From Pieris napi (Eukaryota; Arthropoda; Insecta; Lepidoptera; Pieridae), in the NCBI RefSeq assembly GCF_905475465.1, contig NC_062251.1:5201001-5265000 (forward strand): 64,000 nucleotides of DNA, read 5' to 3'. The translations under genes and the position numbers were made by a program. Of the stretch, positions 7,651 to 20,745 are shown piece after piece (within the stretch, counting starts at the first letter, position 1; every line of letters starts with the position of its first letter). The notes under the pieces were generated by a model, which was not told the DNA's origin, searched no databases, and saw only the letters and a program-made list of their open reading frames with translations.

Positions 7651-10600
7651 AGCATCAGCACTAAGGCTGTCAGGACTATGCCTGATATGTGTAAAAAAAC
7701 ACATCTTTCGGGACAGCGCCCGTTATACTCATAAAAGAGCACCAGCACTAAGGCTGTCAGGACTATGCCTGATATGTGTTAAAAAAACACATCTTTCGGG
7801 ACAGCGCCCGTTATACTCATAAAAGAGCACCAGCACTAAGGCTGTCAGGACTATGCCTGATATGTGTTAAAAAAACACATCTTTCGGGACAGCGCCCGTT
7901 ATACTCATAAAAGAGCATCAGCACTAAGGCTGTCAGGACTATGCCTGATATGTGTTTAAAAAAACACATCTTTCGGGACAGCGCCCGTTATACTCATAAA
8001 AGAGCACCAGCACTAAGGCTGTCATCAACGTGAACCGGCCGGCGCAGTGCGCTCGACGGTTTCGCTCCACAAATATACCGAGAGCAATAGTCTACGTCGG
8101 CATTGGAACGGGCGCGGTGCGCGACCGCCGAATGTTTCTCGTAGAGCGTTGAGAGTCGGTTTCAATTTTATGATTGATGTGTACATATTATGTAATGTAA
8201 AAGAGCTCTAAGGCTGTCAGGACTGCGCCTGATATGTGTTGAAAAAAACACATCTTTCGGGACAGCACCCGTTATACTCATAAAAGAGCATCAGCTCTAA
8301 GGCTGTCAGGACTATGCCTGATATATGTTTAATAAAACACATCTTTCGGGACAGCGCCCGTTATACTCATAAAAGAGCACCAGCACTAAGGCTGTCAGGA
8401 CTATGCCTGATATGTGTTAAAAAAACACATCTTTCGGGACAGCGCCCGTTATACTCATAAACGAGCATCAGCACTAAGGCTGTCAGGACTATGCCTGATA
8501 TGTGTTAATAAAACACATCTTTCGGGACAGCGCCCGTTATACTCATAAAAGAGCACCAGCACGAAGGCTGTCAGGACTATGCCTGATATGTGTTAAAAAA
8601 ACACATCTTTCGGGACAGCGCCCGTTATACTCATAAAAGAGCATCAGCTCTAAGGCTGTCAGGACTATGCCTGATATATGTTTAATAAAACACATCTTTC
8701 GGGACAGCGCCCGTTATACTCATAAAAGAGCACCAGCACTAAGGCTGTCAGGACTATGCCTGATATGTGTTAAAAAACACATCTTTCGGGACAGCGCCCG
8801 TTATACTCATAAAAGAGCACCAGCAATAAGGCTGTCAGGACTATGCCTGATATGTGTTTAAAAAAACACATCTTTCGGGACAGCGCCCGTTTTACTCATA
8901 AAAGAGCACCAGCACTAAGGCTGTCATCAACGTGAACCGGCCGGCGCAGTGCGCTCGACGGTTTCGCTCCACAAATATACCGAGAGCAATAGTCTACGTC
9001 GGCATTGGAACGGGCGCGGCGTGCGACCGCCGAATGTTTCTCGTAGAGCGTTGAGAGTCGGTTTTAATTTTATGATTGATGTGTACATATTATGTAATGT
9101 AAAAGAGCTCTAAGGCTGTCAGGACTATGCCTGATATGTTTAAAAAAACACATCTTTCGGGACAGCGCCCGTTATACTCATAAAAGAGCACCAGCACTAA
9201 GGCTGTCATCAACGTGAACCGGCCGGCGCAGTGCGCTCGACGGTTTCGCTCCACAAATATACCGAGAGCAATAGTCTACGTCGGCATTGGAACGGGCGCG
9301 GCGTGCGACCGCCGAATGTTTCTCGTAGAGCGTTGAGAGTCGGTTTTAATTTTATGATTGATGTGTACATATTATGTAATGTAAAAGAGCTCTAAGGCTG
9401 TCAGGACTATGCCTGATATGTTTAAAAAAACACATCTTTCGGGACAGCGCCCGTTATACTCATAAAAGAGCACCAGCACTAAGGCTGTCATCAACGTGAA
9501 CCGGCCGGCGCAGTGCGCTCGACGGTTTCGCTCAACAAATATACCGAGAGCAATAGTCTACGTCGGCATTGGAACGGGCGCGGCGCGCGACCGCCGAATG
9601 TTTCTCGTAGAGCGTTGAGAGTCGGTTTCAATTTTATGATTGATGTGTACATATTATGTAATGTAAAAGAGCTCTAAGGCTGTCAGGACTGCGCCTGATA
9701 TGTGTTGAAAAAAACACATCTTTCGGGACAGCGCCCGTTATACTCATAAAAGAGCACCAGCACTAAGGCTGTCATCAACGTGAACCGGCCGGCGCAGTGC
9801 GCTCGACGGTTTCGCTCCACAAATATACCGAGAGCAATAGTCTACGTCGGCATTGGAACGGGCGCGGCGTGCGACCGCCGAATGTTTCTCGTAGAGCGTT
9901 GAGAGTCGGTTTTAATTTTATGATTGATGTGTACATATTATGTAATGTAAAAGAGCTCTAAGGCTGTCAGGACTATGCCTGATATGTTTAAAAAAACACA
10001 TCTTTCGGGACAGCGCCCGTTATACTCATAAAAGAGCATCAGCACTAAGGCTGTCAGGACTATGCGTGATATGTGTAAAAAAACACATCTTTCGGGACAG
10101 CGCCCGTTATACTCATAAAAGAGCACCAGCACTAAGGCTGTCAGGACTATGCCTGATATGTGTTAAAAAAACACATCTTTCGGGACAGCGCCCGTTATAC
10201 TCATAAAAGAGCACCAGCACTAAGGCTGTCAGGACTATGCCTGATATGTGTTAAAAAAACACATCTTTCGGGACAGCGCCCGTTATACTCATAAAAGAGC
10301 ACCAGCACTAAGGCTGTCAGGACTATGCCTGATATGTGTAAAAAAACACATCTTTCGGGACAGCGCCCGTTATACTCATAAAAGAGCACCAGCACTAAGG
10401 CTGTCAGGACTATGCCTGATATGTGTTGAAAAAAACACATCTTTCGGGACAGCGCCCGTTATACTCATAAAAGAGCACCAGCACTAAGGCTGTCATCAAC
10501 GTGAACCGGCCGGCGCAGTGCGCTCGACGGTTTCGCTCCACAAATATACCGAGAGCAATAGTCTACGTCGGCATTGGAACGGGCGCGGCGCGCGACCGCC

Positions 10601-11081
10601 GAATGTTTCTCGTAGAGCGTTGAGAGTCGGTTTCAATTTTATGATTGATGTGTACATATTATGTAATGTAAAAGAGCTCTAAGGCTGTCAGGACTATGCC
10701 TGATATGTGTTGAAAAAAACACATCTTTCGGGACAGCGCCCGTTATACTCATAAAAGAGCACTAGCACTAAGGCTGTCATCAACGTGAACCGGCCGGCGC
10801 AGTGCGCTCGACGGTTTCGCTCCACAAATATACCGAGAGCAATAGTCTACGTCGGCATTGGAACGGGCGCGGCGCGCGACCGCCGAATGTTTCTCGTAGA
10901 GCGTTGAGAGTCGGTTTCAATTTTATGATTGATGTGTACATATTATGTAATGTAAAAGAGCTCTAAGGCTGTCAGGACTATGCCTGATATGTGTTAAAAA
11001 AACACATCTTTCGGGACAGCGCTCGTTATACTCATAAAAGAGCACCAGCACTAAGGCTGTCAGGACTATGCCTGATATGTG

Positions 11082-11083
<2 letters not shown>
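7651..11083. repeat. Satellite B/C run 2, with seven C modules
   Basis: B monomers with C modules near 8025, 8926, 9209, 9490, 9774, 10495 and 10780. C modules are often preceded by a B variant with GTTGAAAAAAAC and followed by one with GATATGTTTA, so order is kept above monomer level. The run ends at the retrotransposon insertion; the last bases ATATGTGTT (11075-11083) are the left target-site duplication. Confidence 0.93.
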
Positions 11084-11110
<27 letters not shown>

Positions 11111-11116
<6 letters not shown>

Positions 11117-11264
11117 AATTTCTCACTATCCCCGACTCTTGTGGTGCGGGACCTTATTTTGTACATATATTTTGTAGAAACATATACATACATACATACA
11201 TTAAGAGATTTCCTAATATACATATATATCCATACATAAAAATACACATATTTATATTTTATAT
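11111..11264 (-). other. 3' UTR of R1-like element b1
   Basis: An AT-rich non-coding stretch lies between the end of the ORF2 tail frame and the poly(A). It includes a short ACAT-type repeat (CATACATACATACATT). The same segment follows the T-run in copy b2 near 24669. Confidence 0.6.
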
Positions 11265-11334
11265 TCATGGGCCAGTGGGGGCCCGTCTCACCTCTGCTAC
11301 GCTCTTGTTGCAGCGAGTGACACATCTCACTACC

Positions 11335-13296
11335 TTACTGCAGAAATCTTCCAGTTGCGATCTGAAGTTTTTTAATATATCCGGTAAATGCTCGGTTGTT
11401 ACCTTTGTATTGATTTGTTGCTCGAGATCGCACCTGGAGGCTCCGAATACAGGACATTCTACAATGATCACTGTATGTATTTATCACTGTCTGACTCGTT
11501 TGTGAGTCGCACGTACACGACGGATCTGACTTTAAGCCAAATCTGTGCAGGTATTCAGCAAACACCCCATGTCCTGTTAAGATCTGCATCATTTGTGGGC
11601 TAGGTCTTTTTTGTCTAACAATTTTGTACCCGTCTATAACACTACTTATAAAGGATTTTGTTGTTTTAGCGGTATGGGCATCTTTGTACCGTTTGTCCCA
11701 CTCCGATATCGTTTTCTGTCTAACCTCTTTCCTAATGTAAGAAAGTGGTATCTTTACGTAATCCACTTTTGTCCCCAATGTTTCCACCGCCTCCTTTGCT
11801 AAGGCGTCCGCTCTCTCATTTCCCGGTATACCGATGTGGGCCTTAATCCAATGAAGGTCTATGTTGATGCCTTTTTCTCGGCTTGTTCTTAGCTTATGAC
11901 GAATTTCAACTACCTGAGGATTTAGAGAGCGTTCGCCCGTGACGGCTACCAGGGACGCGCGTGAGTCACTATAAATTGCGGCATGTTTTTTGTTTTTGAT
12001 GACATCGTCGACTGCACTGCGGATGGCTATTAATTCAGCTTGGTATACAGTACAATGTCGTGATAGATTGATTTTTAGATTTTCCGTTTCGCTTCCATTT
12101 TCCCATTTAGACCAAGCCGCGCCCACTCCGAGGCTAGTCTTGCTACCATCGGTATAGATTTTTAGGATTTCTTCGTTATCCAGCCGTTCGTGGTTATAAA
12201 CCCGTGGAGATAAACCCCTTCTGGCTTCATACATAGTAGCTTCCTCTTGTACTCTTAAATCCAGAGGCAGTGTGCCTGAGAGTAGTATGGAGGCGTTCAG
12301 TGAAACCGTCCGGTAAGACCTACATATTTTCTGGGCAAAGCCTCGTTGTAGCTTGCCCAGTGTTTTGCGTACATAAAGCTTTTTCACAGATGGTGCCCAG
12401 GCCGCAGCAGCATAAGTAATAATAGGTTCTATTACAGTGTGATATATACTTGCGATAATATCCGAATTTAGTCCCCAGTTAATTCTGGCTGCTTTAGATA
12501 GCTGTTTGTAAATTTTGATTGCCTTATTACAAACGTTATTTATATGGCCGTTAAATGTAAGTTTTTGATCTATTTCAACTCCCAATACTTTAATTTGTTT
12601 ATCGATGCTGATTGGTTCGGAGTTCATGGTAAGGCGTGGGGTATAAAACTTATGTTTGCGCGTTACCACCATGGCTTTGGTCTTGTGAGGCGCAAATTTA
12701 AGTTTGTTTCGGGCACCCCACTCGTGTACGAAGGCTAGGACACGGTTGGCTTTCAATTGAATCTCCTGCCCACTGTTCCCTTCAAATATTATCAGTACGT
12801 CATCCGCGAATGCCTGCATATATTCCGTTCTATGTGCCAACTCCTTAAGAAGAGGGTCAATTAACAGGTTCCATATGGTAGGGCCTCCGATAGAGCCTTG
12901 GACGCACCCTTTTGTTGTTCCCTTGCTTATCTCTTCTCCAGCATATCTTAGTGTCACTTTCCTATTTTCTAAATAACTATCCATAACTCTTCTGAGGTTT
13001 ACCGGACAGCCTTCTTCTGCCAATCGAATTTTTATTTTGGGCCACCACGTGCTGTCAAAGGCGCCCTCTATATCGAGTGAGACGAGAGTAAGTATTTTCT
13101 TTTGTTCCAGCTTTTTGCGTATATATTTCACTGTAGTATAAGAGAGCGTCCTCGGTGCTTTTCTGAGGCATAAATCCGTATTGGTGCTTACTGGTTTTCG
13201 GTATAAGGTGCCACTTAAGTCTGCTGACAAACATTTTTTCATAAATTTTTCCCAATATAGGCAGTAGACCGATCGGTCTATACGACTTTGGGTCAC
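11335..13296 (-). pseudogene. R1-like ORF2, 3' part: RT palm, RNase H (copy b1)
   Basis: A 653-codon open frame without its own start; the frame enters from the endonuclease/RT half by a frameshift. In order it shows the first RT catalytic Asp in SLDIEGAFDSTWW (about residue 75), the CVQGSIGGPTIWN box, the FADD box (about 163-166) and the LGVEIDQKLTFNGH box. RNase H follows, with catalytic positions in YTDGSKTS (383), YQAEL (421), YSDSRAS (444) and PGNERAD (497), then TGHGVFAEYLHRF. The zinc finger begins as CTCDSQTSQTV but is broken by a second frameshift near 11470; its continuation (VECPVFGASRCDLEQQ) lies in another frame at 11265-11471. Useful coding similarity starts about residue 45-50. 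It is non-functional as it stands. Confidence 0.9.
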
Positions 13297-14998
13297 CGTA
13301 GTCTACTTTGGCTGGCTTTCTCAGTACTATGGTTACTGCTTCTTTCCATTTGTTTGGAAAGTAACCTGCTTCGAGACACTTGTTTATCACAGCTAAGAAT
13401 ATATCTGGACTTGCATTAACTGCATGCCAGCAGATATCTGCTGTAAGGCCATCATTTCCCGGAGCTTTCTTCGGATTGAAACTGCAAGCGGCGGTGTTTA
13501 GCTCCTCCAACGTAAACGGTGGATCGTGGGTTTCATTATGTTCCACTTTGTTTACCCTACTTGCTGTTTCTCTGACTCGCCTGTGTTCTTCAGTATCATT
13601 TTCCTGATCATCGTCCGGGAAGAAGGTTTTGACAAGTAATTCCGCGGATTCTTTGGGACTCTTGTATTCACCGTCCTTGAGTAATAGTTGATCTTCGTAT
13701 CTTTTGGATGTTCTAGTGATGACTCTGTATATTCCTTGCCACATATTTTCTTTGTCTTGTTTGCTACAGAAGTTTTTCCAACTGTTTGTTTGCGCCTCCC
13801 TAGCTTGGGTTTCGTATTTTTCTTTTACGTCTAGATAGTCTCGTATTACTTTTTCTTTTCGAACAGCAGCTGCACAACGAATGCGACGTCTTTTTGTTGC
13901 GACTGCTTTTTTGAGCGTGTCCAAATCTTTATTCCACCATGGCACTTTTGTTTCATTTTTTGTTTTTATTTTGGGTAATATACAGTGACTGGCTTCTATT
14001 ATTATATCTGTATATTTTTCCACGACTTGTTCAATATCTTTAGTATCTATGCTTTCCGTTACATTTTCTCTATTTATTTTGTGTTCTGTTAGTAATTGTG
14101 TGATTTTCTCTTTAAATAACGACCAATTCGCTTTTTTAGTGTTGTATATCCTAGTTGTTCTCTTGAATGGTGCGCCTTCAGATTTTGTTAATTTTATCTT
14201 GAAGGTTATTGCGTTGTGATCAGAGGATATTAGATCTGGTTCGACTTTCCAGTCATCTATTCTGCCAAGGATGTCTTCTGTACATGCAGTTACATCGATG
14301 AAGCTCGTGAACCTTTTTCCGTTTCTTATGGTGTCGAAGGTAGGGACTTCAGCATCGTTTAAGACATGCATTCCAAGTTGATTCAATTTGGTTTCTACCT
14401 CCTCACCTCTTGGATCGGTTTTTTGGCTGCACCACCAGATATTTTTAGCGTTCGCGTCTCCTGCTATGATAATATTTTGCTGTAAGGTCTCATGTATTCG
14501 CATCAGATGACTCATGTACGGAGTTAGGTTATGGGGAACGGGTTCGAAGTAATACGACACCAGAACGATTTCCAAGTCACGCGTTCGAAGCCCTACCACC
14601 ACGACATTGGGGGTCGTCAATTCAGGAAATTGAGTTATATCGATGCCGCTATCAAAGACAACCACCGCCGCCTTTGTTGTCTCTCCCTCATCACGTAAAC
14701 ATTGGAAAATCCTTACCCCCTTGTAATTTTTTACTTTTTTATTTGGTCCTACGTATGGCTCTTGAATTAATGCTATAGCGAATTTTTTCCGTTTTGCCTC
14801 TATGAATAATTCACTTGTTGCCAACTTTTTCCTTTGAAGGTTAATTTGACACACTATATATTTATCATCTACTTTCAATTTCGTTTCAGCCTGTGTGGGA
14901 ACCTTAACAATACGCAACCGATAATCGAGCCAACGCATCCCACTTATCTCTGGTTGGGCACTGAGCATCGAACGCATTGTGGTCCGTTTTTTCTGCAT
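13055..14998 (-). pseudogene. R1-like ORF2, 5' part: AP endonuclease and RT fingers (copy b1)
   Basis: An open frame of 647 codons begins with ATG at 14998 and overlaps the ORF1 end (14904) by about 95 nt in a different frame, as is usual in this group. The apurinic-type endonuclease occupies about residues 48-270: QINLQRKKLA, IQEPYVG (Glu about 80), AGDANAKNIWW (Asp about 181), FIDVTA and SSDHNAI (about 259-264). RT motifs follow: KAPGNDGL (511-518), SYRPIGLLPILGKIYEK (about 572-588) and QYGFMPQKSTEDA (606-618). After that the sense passes to the frame of 11335-13296 through a one-base-type frameshift near 13150. The same break is present in all four copies, so it predates duplication. Confidence 0.9.
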
Positions 14999-15229
14999 TT
15001 GCTTTTTTGCAGTTAATGCATATTGGTGCGCTACCCTCTATGTGTTTTGTGCATTCATTTTTCTTATGGTCTCCACCACAGTGTGAGCAAACGTCTTTTT
15101 CAATTTCGCAGAATCTTTTCCCATGTCCAAAGGCAAGACATCTGGAGCACTGTATGAGTGGGGACTGGTCCTGGGCTACAACCCTTTGCAACTCAATATG
15201 AAGCTTCCCAGCCTCCGTAATAACTTTAT
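14904..15229 (-). pseudogene. R1-like ORF1 (gag) C-terminus with zinc knuckles (copy b1)
   Basis: The last roughly 108 codons of a gag-like ORF1; the few residues before YKVITEAGK are translated from satellite B. Three cysteine-rich knuckles are visible: CSRCLAFGHGKRFC (C-x2-C-x4-H-x4-C), CSHCGGDHKKNEC (C-x2-C-x3-H-x4-C), and CINC followed by His and Cys farther on. Such knuckles bind nucleic acid in R1/I/Jockey-group ORF1 proteins. The N-terminal two thirds of ORF1 and the 5' UTR are missing because the insertion is 5'-truncated. It overlaps the start of ORF2. Confidence 0.88.
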
Positions 15230-15914
15230 ATGTGTTAAAAAAACACATCATTCGGGACAGCGCTCGTTATACTCATAAAAGAGCACCAGCACTAAGGCTG
15301 TCAGGACTATGCCTGATATGTGTCAAAAAAACACATCTTTCGGGACAGCGCCCGTTGTACTCATAAAAGAGCACCAGCACTAAGGCTGTCAGGACTGCGC
15401 CTGATATGTGTTAAAAAAACACAACTTTCGGGACAGCACCCGTTATACTCATAAAAGAGCACCAGCACTAAGGCTATCAGGACTATGCCTGATATGTGTT
15501 AAAAAAACACATCATTCGGGACAGTGCCCGTTGTACTCATAAAAGAGCACCAGCACTAAGGCTGTCAGGACTATGCCTGATATGTGTTAAAAAAACACAT
15601 CATTCGGGACAGCGCCCGTTATACTCATAAAAGAGCATCAGCACTAAGGCTGTCAGGACAATGCCTGATATGTGTTAAAAAAACACATCATTCGGGACAG
15701 TGCCCGTTGTACTCATAAAAGAGCACCAGCACTAAGGCTGTCAGGACTATGCCTGATATGTGTTAAAAAAACACATCTTTCGGGACAGCGCCCGTTGTAC
15801 TCATAAAAGAGCACCAGCACTAAGGCTGTCAGGACTGCGCCTGATATGTGTTAAAAAAACACATCATTCGGGACAGCGCCCGTTGTACTCATAAAAGAGC
15901 ACCAGCACTAAGGC
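15228..15914. repeat. Satellite B run right of copy b1
   Basis: About eight B monomers, several with the local variant ACATCATTCGG instead of ACATCTTTCGG. It ends with the boundary signature CCCGTTGTACTC, then GTGTCAGGGTCTGTGCC. Near-identical runs follow the element at 28786, 33845 and 38904. Confidence 0.93.
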
Positions 15915-16710
15915 TGTGTCAGGGTCTGTGCCTGAATTGTGTTCTTTCAGGTCAGCACCCGTAACACTCTCAAAAGAGCTCCAGCAGTAAGGCTGTGTCA
16001 GGGACTGCGCCTGATTTGTGTTCTTTCAGGTCAGCACCTATAACACTCTCAAAAGAGCTCCAGCACTAAGGCTGTGTCAGGGACTGCACCTGAAATGTGT
16101 TCTTTCACATCAGCACCCATAACACTCTCAAAAGAGCTCCAGCACTAAGGCTGTGTCAGGGACTGCGCCTGATTTGTGTTCTTTCAGGTCAGCACCCATA
16201 ACACTCAAAAAAGAGCTCCAGCACTAAGGCTGTGTCAGGGACTGCGCCTGAAATGTGTTCTTTTACATCAGCACCCATAACACTCTCAAAAGAGCTACAG
16301 CACTAAGGCTGTGTCAGGGACTGCGCCTGATTTGTGTTCTTTCAGGTTATTACCCGTAACACTCTCAAAAGAGCTCCAGCACTAAGGCTATGTCAGGGAC
16401 TGCGCCTGATTTGTGTTCTTTCAGGTCAGCACCCATAACACTCTCAAAAGAGCTCCAGCACTAAGGCTGTGTCAGGGACTGCGCCTGATTTGTGTTCTTT
16501 CAGGTCAGCACCCGTAACACTCTCAAAAGAGCTCCAGCACTAAGGCTGTGTCAGGGACTGCGCCTGATTTGTGTTCTTTCAGGTCAGCTCCCATAACACT
16601 CTCAAAAGAGCTCCAGCACTAAGGCTATGTCAGGGACTAAGCCTGATTTGTGTTCTTTCAGGTCAGCACCCATAACACTCTCAAAAGAGCTTCAGCACTA
16701 AGGCTATGTC
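15915..16710. repeat. Satellite A run 3
   Basis: About ten 79-bp monomers. Private variants (CAGCAGTAAGG; CACTCAAAAAAGAG; CAGGTTATTACCC) are repeated at 29.5-29.9 and 34.5-35.0 kb, marking large-block duplication. It diverges from those copies after about 16560. Confidence 0.93.
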
Positions 16711-17961
16711 AGGACTATGCCTGATATCTGTTAAAAAAACACATCTTTCGGGACAGCGCCCGTTATACTCATAAAAGAGCATCAGCACTAAGGCTGTCAG
16801 GACTATGCCTGATATGTGTAAAAAAACACATCTTTCGGGACAGCGCCCGTTATACTCATAAAAGAGCACCAGCACTAAGGCTGTCAGGACTATGCCTGAT
16901 ATGTGTTTAAAAAAACACATCTTTCGGGACAGCGCCCGTTATACTCATAAAAGAGCATCAGCACTAAGGCTGTCAGGACTGCGCCTGATATGTGTTGAAA
17001 AAAACACATCTTTCGGGACAGCGCCCGTTATACTCATAAAAGAGCACCAGCACTAAGGCTGTCATCAACGTGAACCGGCCGGCGCAGTGCGCTCGACGGT
17101 TTCGCTCCACAAATATACCGAGAGCAATAGTCTACGTCGGCATTGGAACGGGCGCGGCGTGCGACCGCCGAATGTTTCTCGTAGAGCGTTGAGAGTCGGT
17201 TTTAATTTTATGATTGATGTGTACATATTATGTAATGTAAAAGAGCTCTAAGGCTGTCAGGACTATGCCTGATATGTTTATAAAAACACATCTTTCGGGA
17301 CAGCGCCCGTTATACTCATAAAAGAGCATCAGCACTAAGGCTGTCAGGACTATGCCTGATATGTGTTAAAAAAAACACATCTTTCGGGACAGCGCCCGTT
17401 ATACTCATAAAAGAGCACCAGCACTAAGGCTGTCAGGACTATGCCTGATATGTGTTAAAAAAACACATCTTTCGGGACAGCGCCCGTTATACTCATAAAA
17501 GAGCATCAGCACTAAGGCTGTCAGGACTATGCCTGATATGTGTTAAAAAAAACACATCTTTCGGGACAGCGCCCGTTATACTCATAAAAGAGCACCAGCA
17601 CTAAGGCTGTCAGGACTATGCCTGATATGTGTTAAAAAAAACACATCTTTCGGGACAGCGCCCGTTATACTCATAAAAGAGCACCAGCACTAAGGCTGTC
17701 AGGACTATGCCTGATATGTGTTAAAAAAACACATCTTTCGGGACAGCGCCCGTTATACTCATAAAAGAGCACCAGCACTAAGGCTGTCAGGACTATGCCT
17801 GATATGTGTAAAAAAACACATCTTTCGGGACAGCGCCCGTTATACTCATAAAAGAGCATCAGCTCTAAGGCTGTCAGGACTATGCCTGATATATGTTTAA
17901 TAAAACACATCTTTCGGGACAGCGCCCGTTATACTCATAAAAGAGCACCAGCACTAAGGCT
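16711..17961. repeat. Satellite B/C run 3, one C module
   Basis: Matches 5951-7115 with one additional B monomer (offset rises from 10757 to 10846). The C module is near 17065. Confidence 0.92.
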
Positions 17962-18740
17962 GTGTCAGGGACTGCGCCTGAAATGTGTTCTTTCACATCA
18001 GCACCCATAACACTCTCAAAAGAGCTCCAGCACTAAGGCTGTGTCAGGGACTGCGCCTGATTTGTGTTCTTTCAGGTCAGCACCCATAACACTCTCAAAA
18101 GAGCTCCAGCACTAAGGCTGTGTCAAGGACTGCGCCTGATTTGTGTTCTTTCAGGTCAGCACCCGTAACACTCTCAAAAGAGCTCCAGCACTAAGGCTGT
18201 GTCAGGGACTGCGCCTGATTTGTGTTCTTTCACATCGGCACCCATAACACTCTCAAAAGAGCTCCAGCACTAAGGCTGTGTCAGGGACTGCGCCTGATTT
18301 GTGTTCTTTCAGGTCAGCACCCATTACACTCTCAAAAGAGCTCCAGCACTAAGGCTATGTCAGGGACTGCGCCTGATTTGTGTTCTTTCAGGTCAGCTCC
18401 CATAACACTCTCAAAAGAGCTCCAGCACTAAGGCTATGTCAGGGACTGCGCCTGATTTGTGTTCTTTTAGGTCAGCACCCGTAACACTCTCAAAAGAGCT
18501 CCAGCACTAAGGCTGTGTCAGGGACTGCGCCTGAAATGTGTTCTTTCACATCAGCACCCATAACACTCTCAAAAGAGCTCCAGCACTAAGGCTATGTCAG
18601 GGACTGCGCCTGATTTGTGTTCTTTCAGGTCAGCTCCCATAACACTCTCAAAAGAGCTCCAGCACTAAGGCTATGTCAGGGACTGCGCCTGATTTGTGTT
18701 CTTTCAGGTCAGCACCCATAACACTCTCAAAAGAGCATCA
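17962..18740. repeat. Satellite A run 4
   Basis: About ten 79-bp monomers; the homologue of 7116-7650 with three extra monomers, one bearing the GTGTCAAGGACTGC variant. Confidence 0.92.
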
Positions 18741-20745
18741 GCACTAAGGCTGTCAGGACTATGCCTGATATGTGTAAAAAAACACATCTTTCGGGACAGC
18801 GCCCGTTATACTCATAAAAGAGCACCAGCACTAAGGCTGTCAGGACTATGCCTGATATGTGTTAAAAAAACACATCTTTCGGGACAGCGCCCGTTATACT
18901 CATAAAAGAGCACCAGCACTAAGGCTGTCAGGACTATGCCTGATATGTGTTAAAAAAACACATCTTTCGGGACAGCGCCCGTTATACTCATAAAAGAGCA
19001 TCAGCACTAAGGCTGTCAGGACTATGCCTGATATGTGTTTAAAAAAACACATCTTTCGGGACAGCGCCCGTTATACTCATAAAAGAGCACCAGCACTAAG
19101 GCTGTCATCAACGTGAACCGGCCGGCGCAGTGCGCTCGACGGTTTCGCTCCACAAATATACCGAGAGCAATAGTCTACGTCGGCATTGGAACGGGCGCGG
19201 TGCGCGACCGCCGAATGTTTCTCGTAGAGCGTTGAGAGTCGGTTTCAATTTTATGATTGATGTGTACATATTATGTAATGTAAAAGAGCTCTAAGGCTGT
19301 CAGGACTGCGCCTGATATGTGTTGAAAAAAACACATCTTTCGGGACAGCACCCGTTATACTCATAAAAGAGCATCAGCTCTAAGGCTGTCAGGACTATGC
19401 CTGATATATGTTTAATAAAACACATCTTTCGGGACAGCGCCCGTTATACTCATAAAAGAGCACCAGCACTAAGGCTGTCAGGACTATGCCTGATATGTGT
19501 TAAAAAAACACATCTTTCGGGACAGCGCCCGTTATACTCATAAACGAGCATCAGCACTAAGGCTGTCAGGACTATGCCTGATATGTGTTAATAAAACACA
19601 TCTTTCGGGACAGCGCCCGTTATACTCATAAAAGAGCACCAGCACGAAGGCTGTCAGGACTATGCCTGATATGTGTTAAAAAAACACATCTTTCGGGACA
19701 GCGCCCGTTATACTCATAAAAGAGCATCAGCTCTAAGGCTGTCAGGACTATGCCTGATATATGTTTAATAAAACACATCTTTCGGGACAGCGCCCGTTAT
19801 ACTCATAAAAGAGCACCAGCACTAAGGCTGTCAGGACTATGCCTGATATGTGTTAAAAAACACATCTTTCGGGACAGCGCCCGTTATACTCATAAAAGAG
19901 CACCAGCAATAAGGCTGTCAGGACTATGCCTGATATGTGTTTAAAAAAACACATCTTTCGGGACAGCGCCCGTTTTACTCATAAAAGAGCACCAGCACTA
20001 AGGCTGTCATCAACGTGAACCGGCCGGCGCAGTGCGCTCGACGGTTTCGCTCCACAAATATACCGAGAGCAATAGTCTACGTCGGCATTGGAACGGGCGC
20101 GGCGTGCGACCGCCGAATGTTTCTCGTAGAGCGTTGAGAGTCGGTTTTAATTTTATGATTGATGTGTACATATTATGTAATGTAAAAGAGCTCTAAGGCT
20201 GTCAGGACTATGCCTGATATGTTTAAAAAAACACATCTTTCGGGACAGCGCCCGTTATACTCATAAAAGAGTATCAGCACTAAGGCTGTCAGGACTATGC
20301 CTGATATGTTTAAAAAAACACATCTTTCGGGACAGCGCCCGTTATACTCATAAAAGAGCACCAGCACTAAGGCTGTCATCAACGTGAACCGGCCGGCGCA
20401 GTGCGCTCGACGGTTTCGCTCAACAAATATACCGAGAGCAATAGTCTACGTCGGCATTGGAACGGGCGTGGCGCGCGACCGCCGAATGTTTCTCGTAGAG
20501 CGTTGAGAGTCGGTTTCAATTTTATGATTGATGTGTACATATTATGTAATGTAAAAGAGCTCTAAGGCTGTCAGGACTATGCCTGATATGTGTTGAAAAA
20601 AACACATCTTTCGGGACAGCGCCCGTTATACTCATAAAAGAGCACCAGCACTAAGGCTGTCAGGACTATGCCTGATATGTGTTAAAAAAACACATCTTTC
20701 GGGACAGCGCCCGTTGTACTCATAAAAGAGCACCAGCACTAAGGC
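18741..20745. repeat. Satellite B/C run 4, three C modules
   Basis: Homologue of 7651-9690 at offset 11083, including rare variants (CATAAACGAGCATC, CAGCACGAAGG, CAGCAATAAGG, CCCGTTTTACTC). C modules lie near 19107, 20010 and 20379; relative to the left copy one C module has been lost. It ends with the CCCGTTGTACTC / GGGTCTGTG boundary. Confidence 0.92.

Larger units (their letters stand above)
11084..15227 (-). mobile_element. R1-like non-LTR retrotransposon copy b1, 5'-truncated, inserted in satellite B
   Basis: A 4.1-kb minus-strand element contains the end of ORF1 (zinc knuckles), nearly all of ORF2 (endonuclease, reverse transcriptase, RNase H, zinc finger), an AT-rich 3' UTR and a poly(A) tail seen as a T-run at 11082-11110. 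It is flanked by ATATGTGTT at 11075-11083 and 15228-15236, a 9-bp target-site duplication. The target is the B monomer at TGTGTT/AAAAAAACACA. The element is 5'-truncated within ORF1 and has at least two frame breaks in ORF2. It was inserted once and later duplicated with the satellite. Confidence 0.92.

Noticed and set aside
11160..11240. ACAT/AT-rich tract as an independent microsatellite
   Set aside because: It is part of the 3' UTR of the R1-like element and is repeated identically in copy b2.
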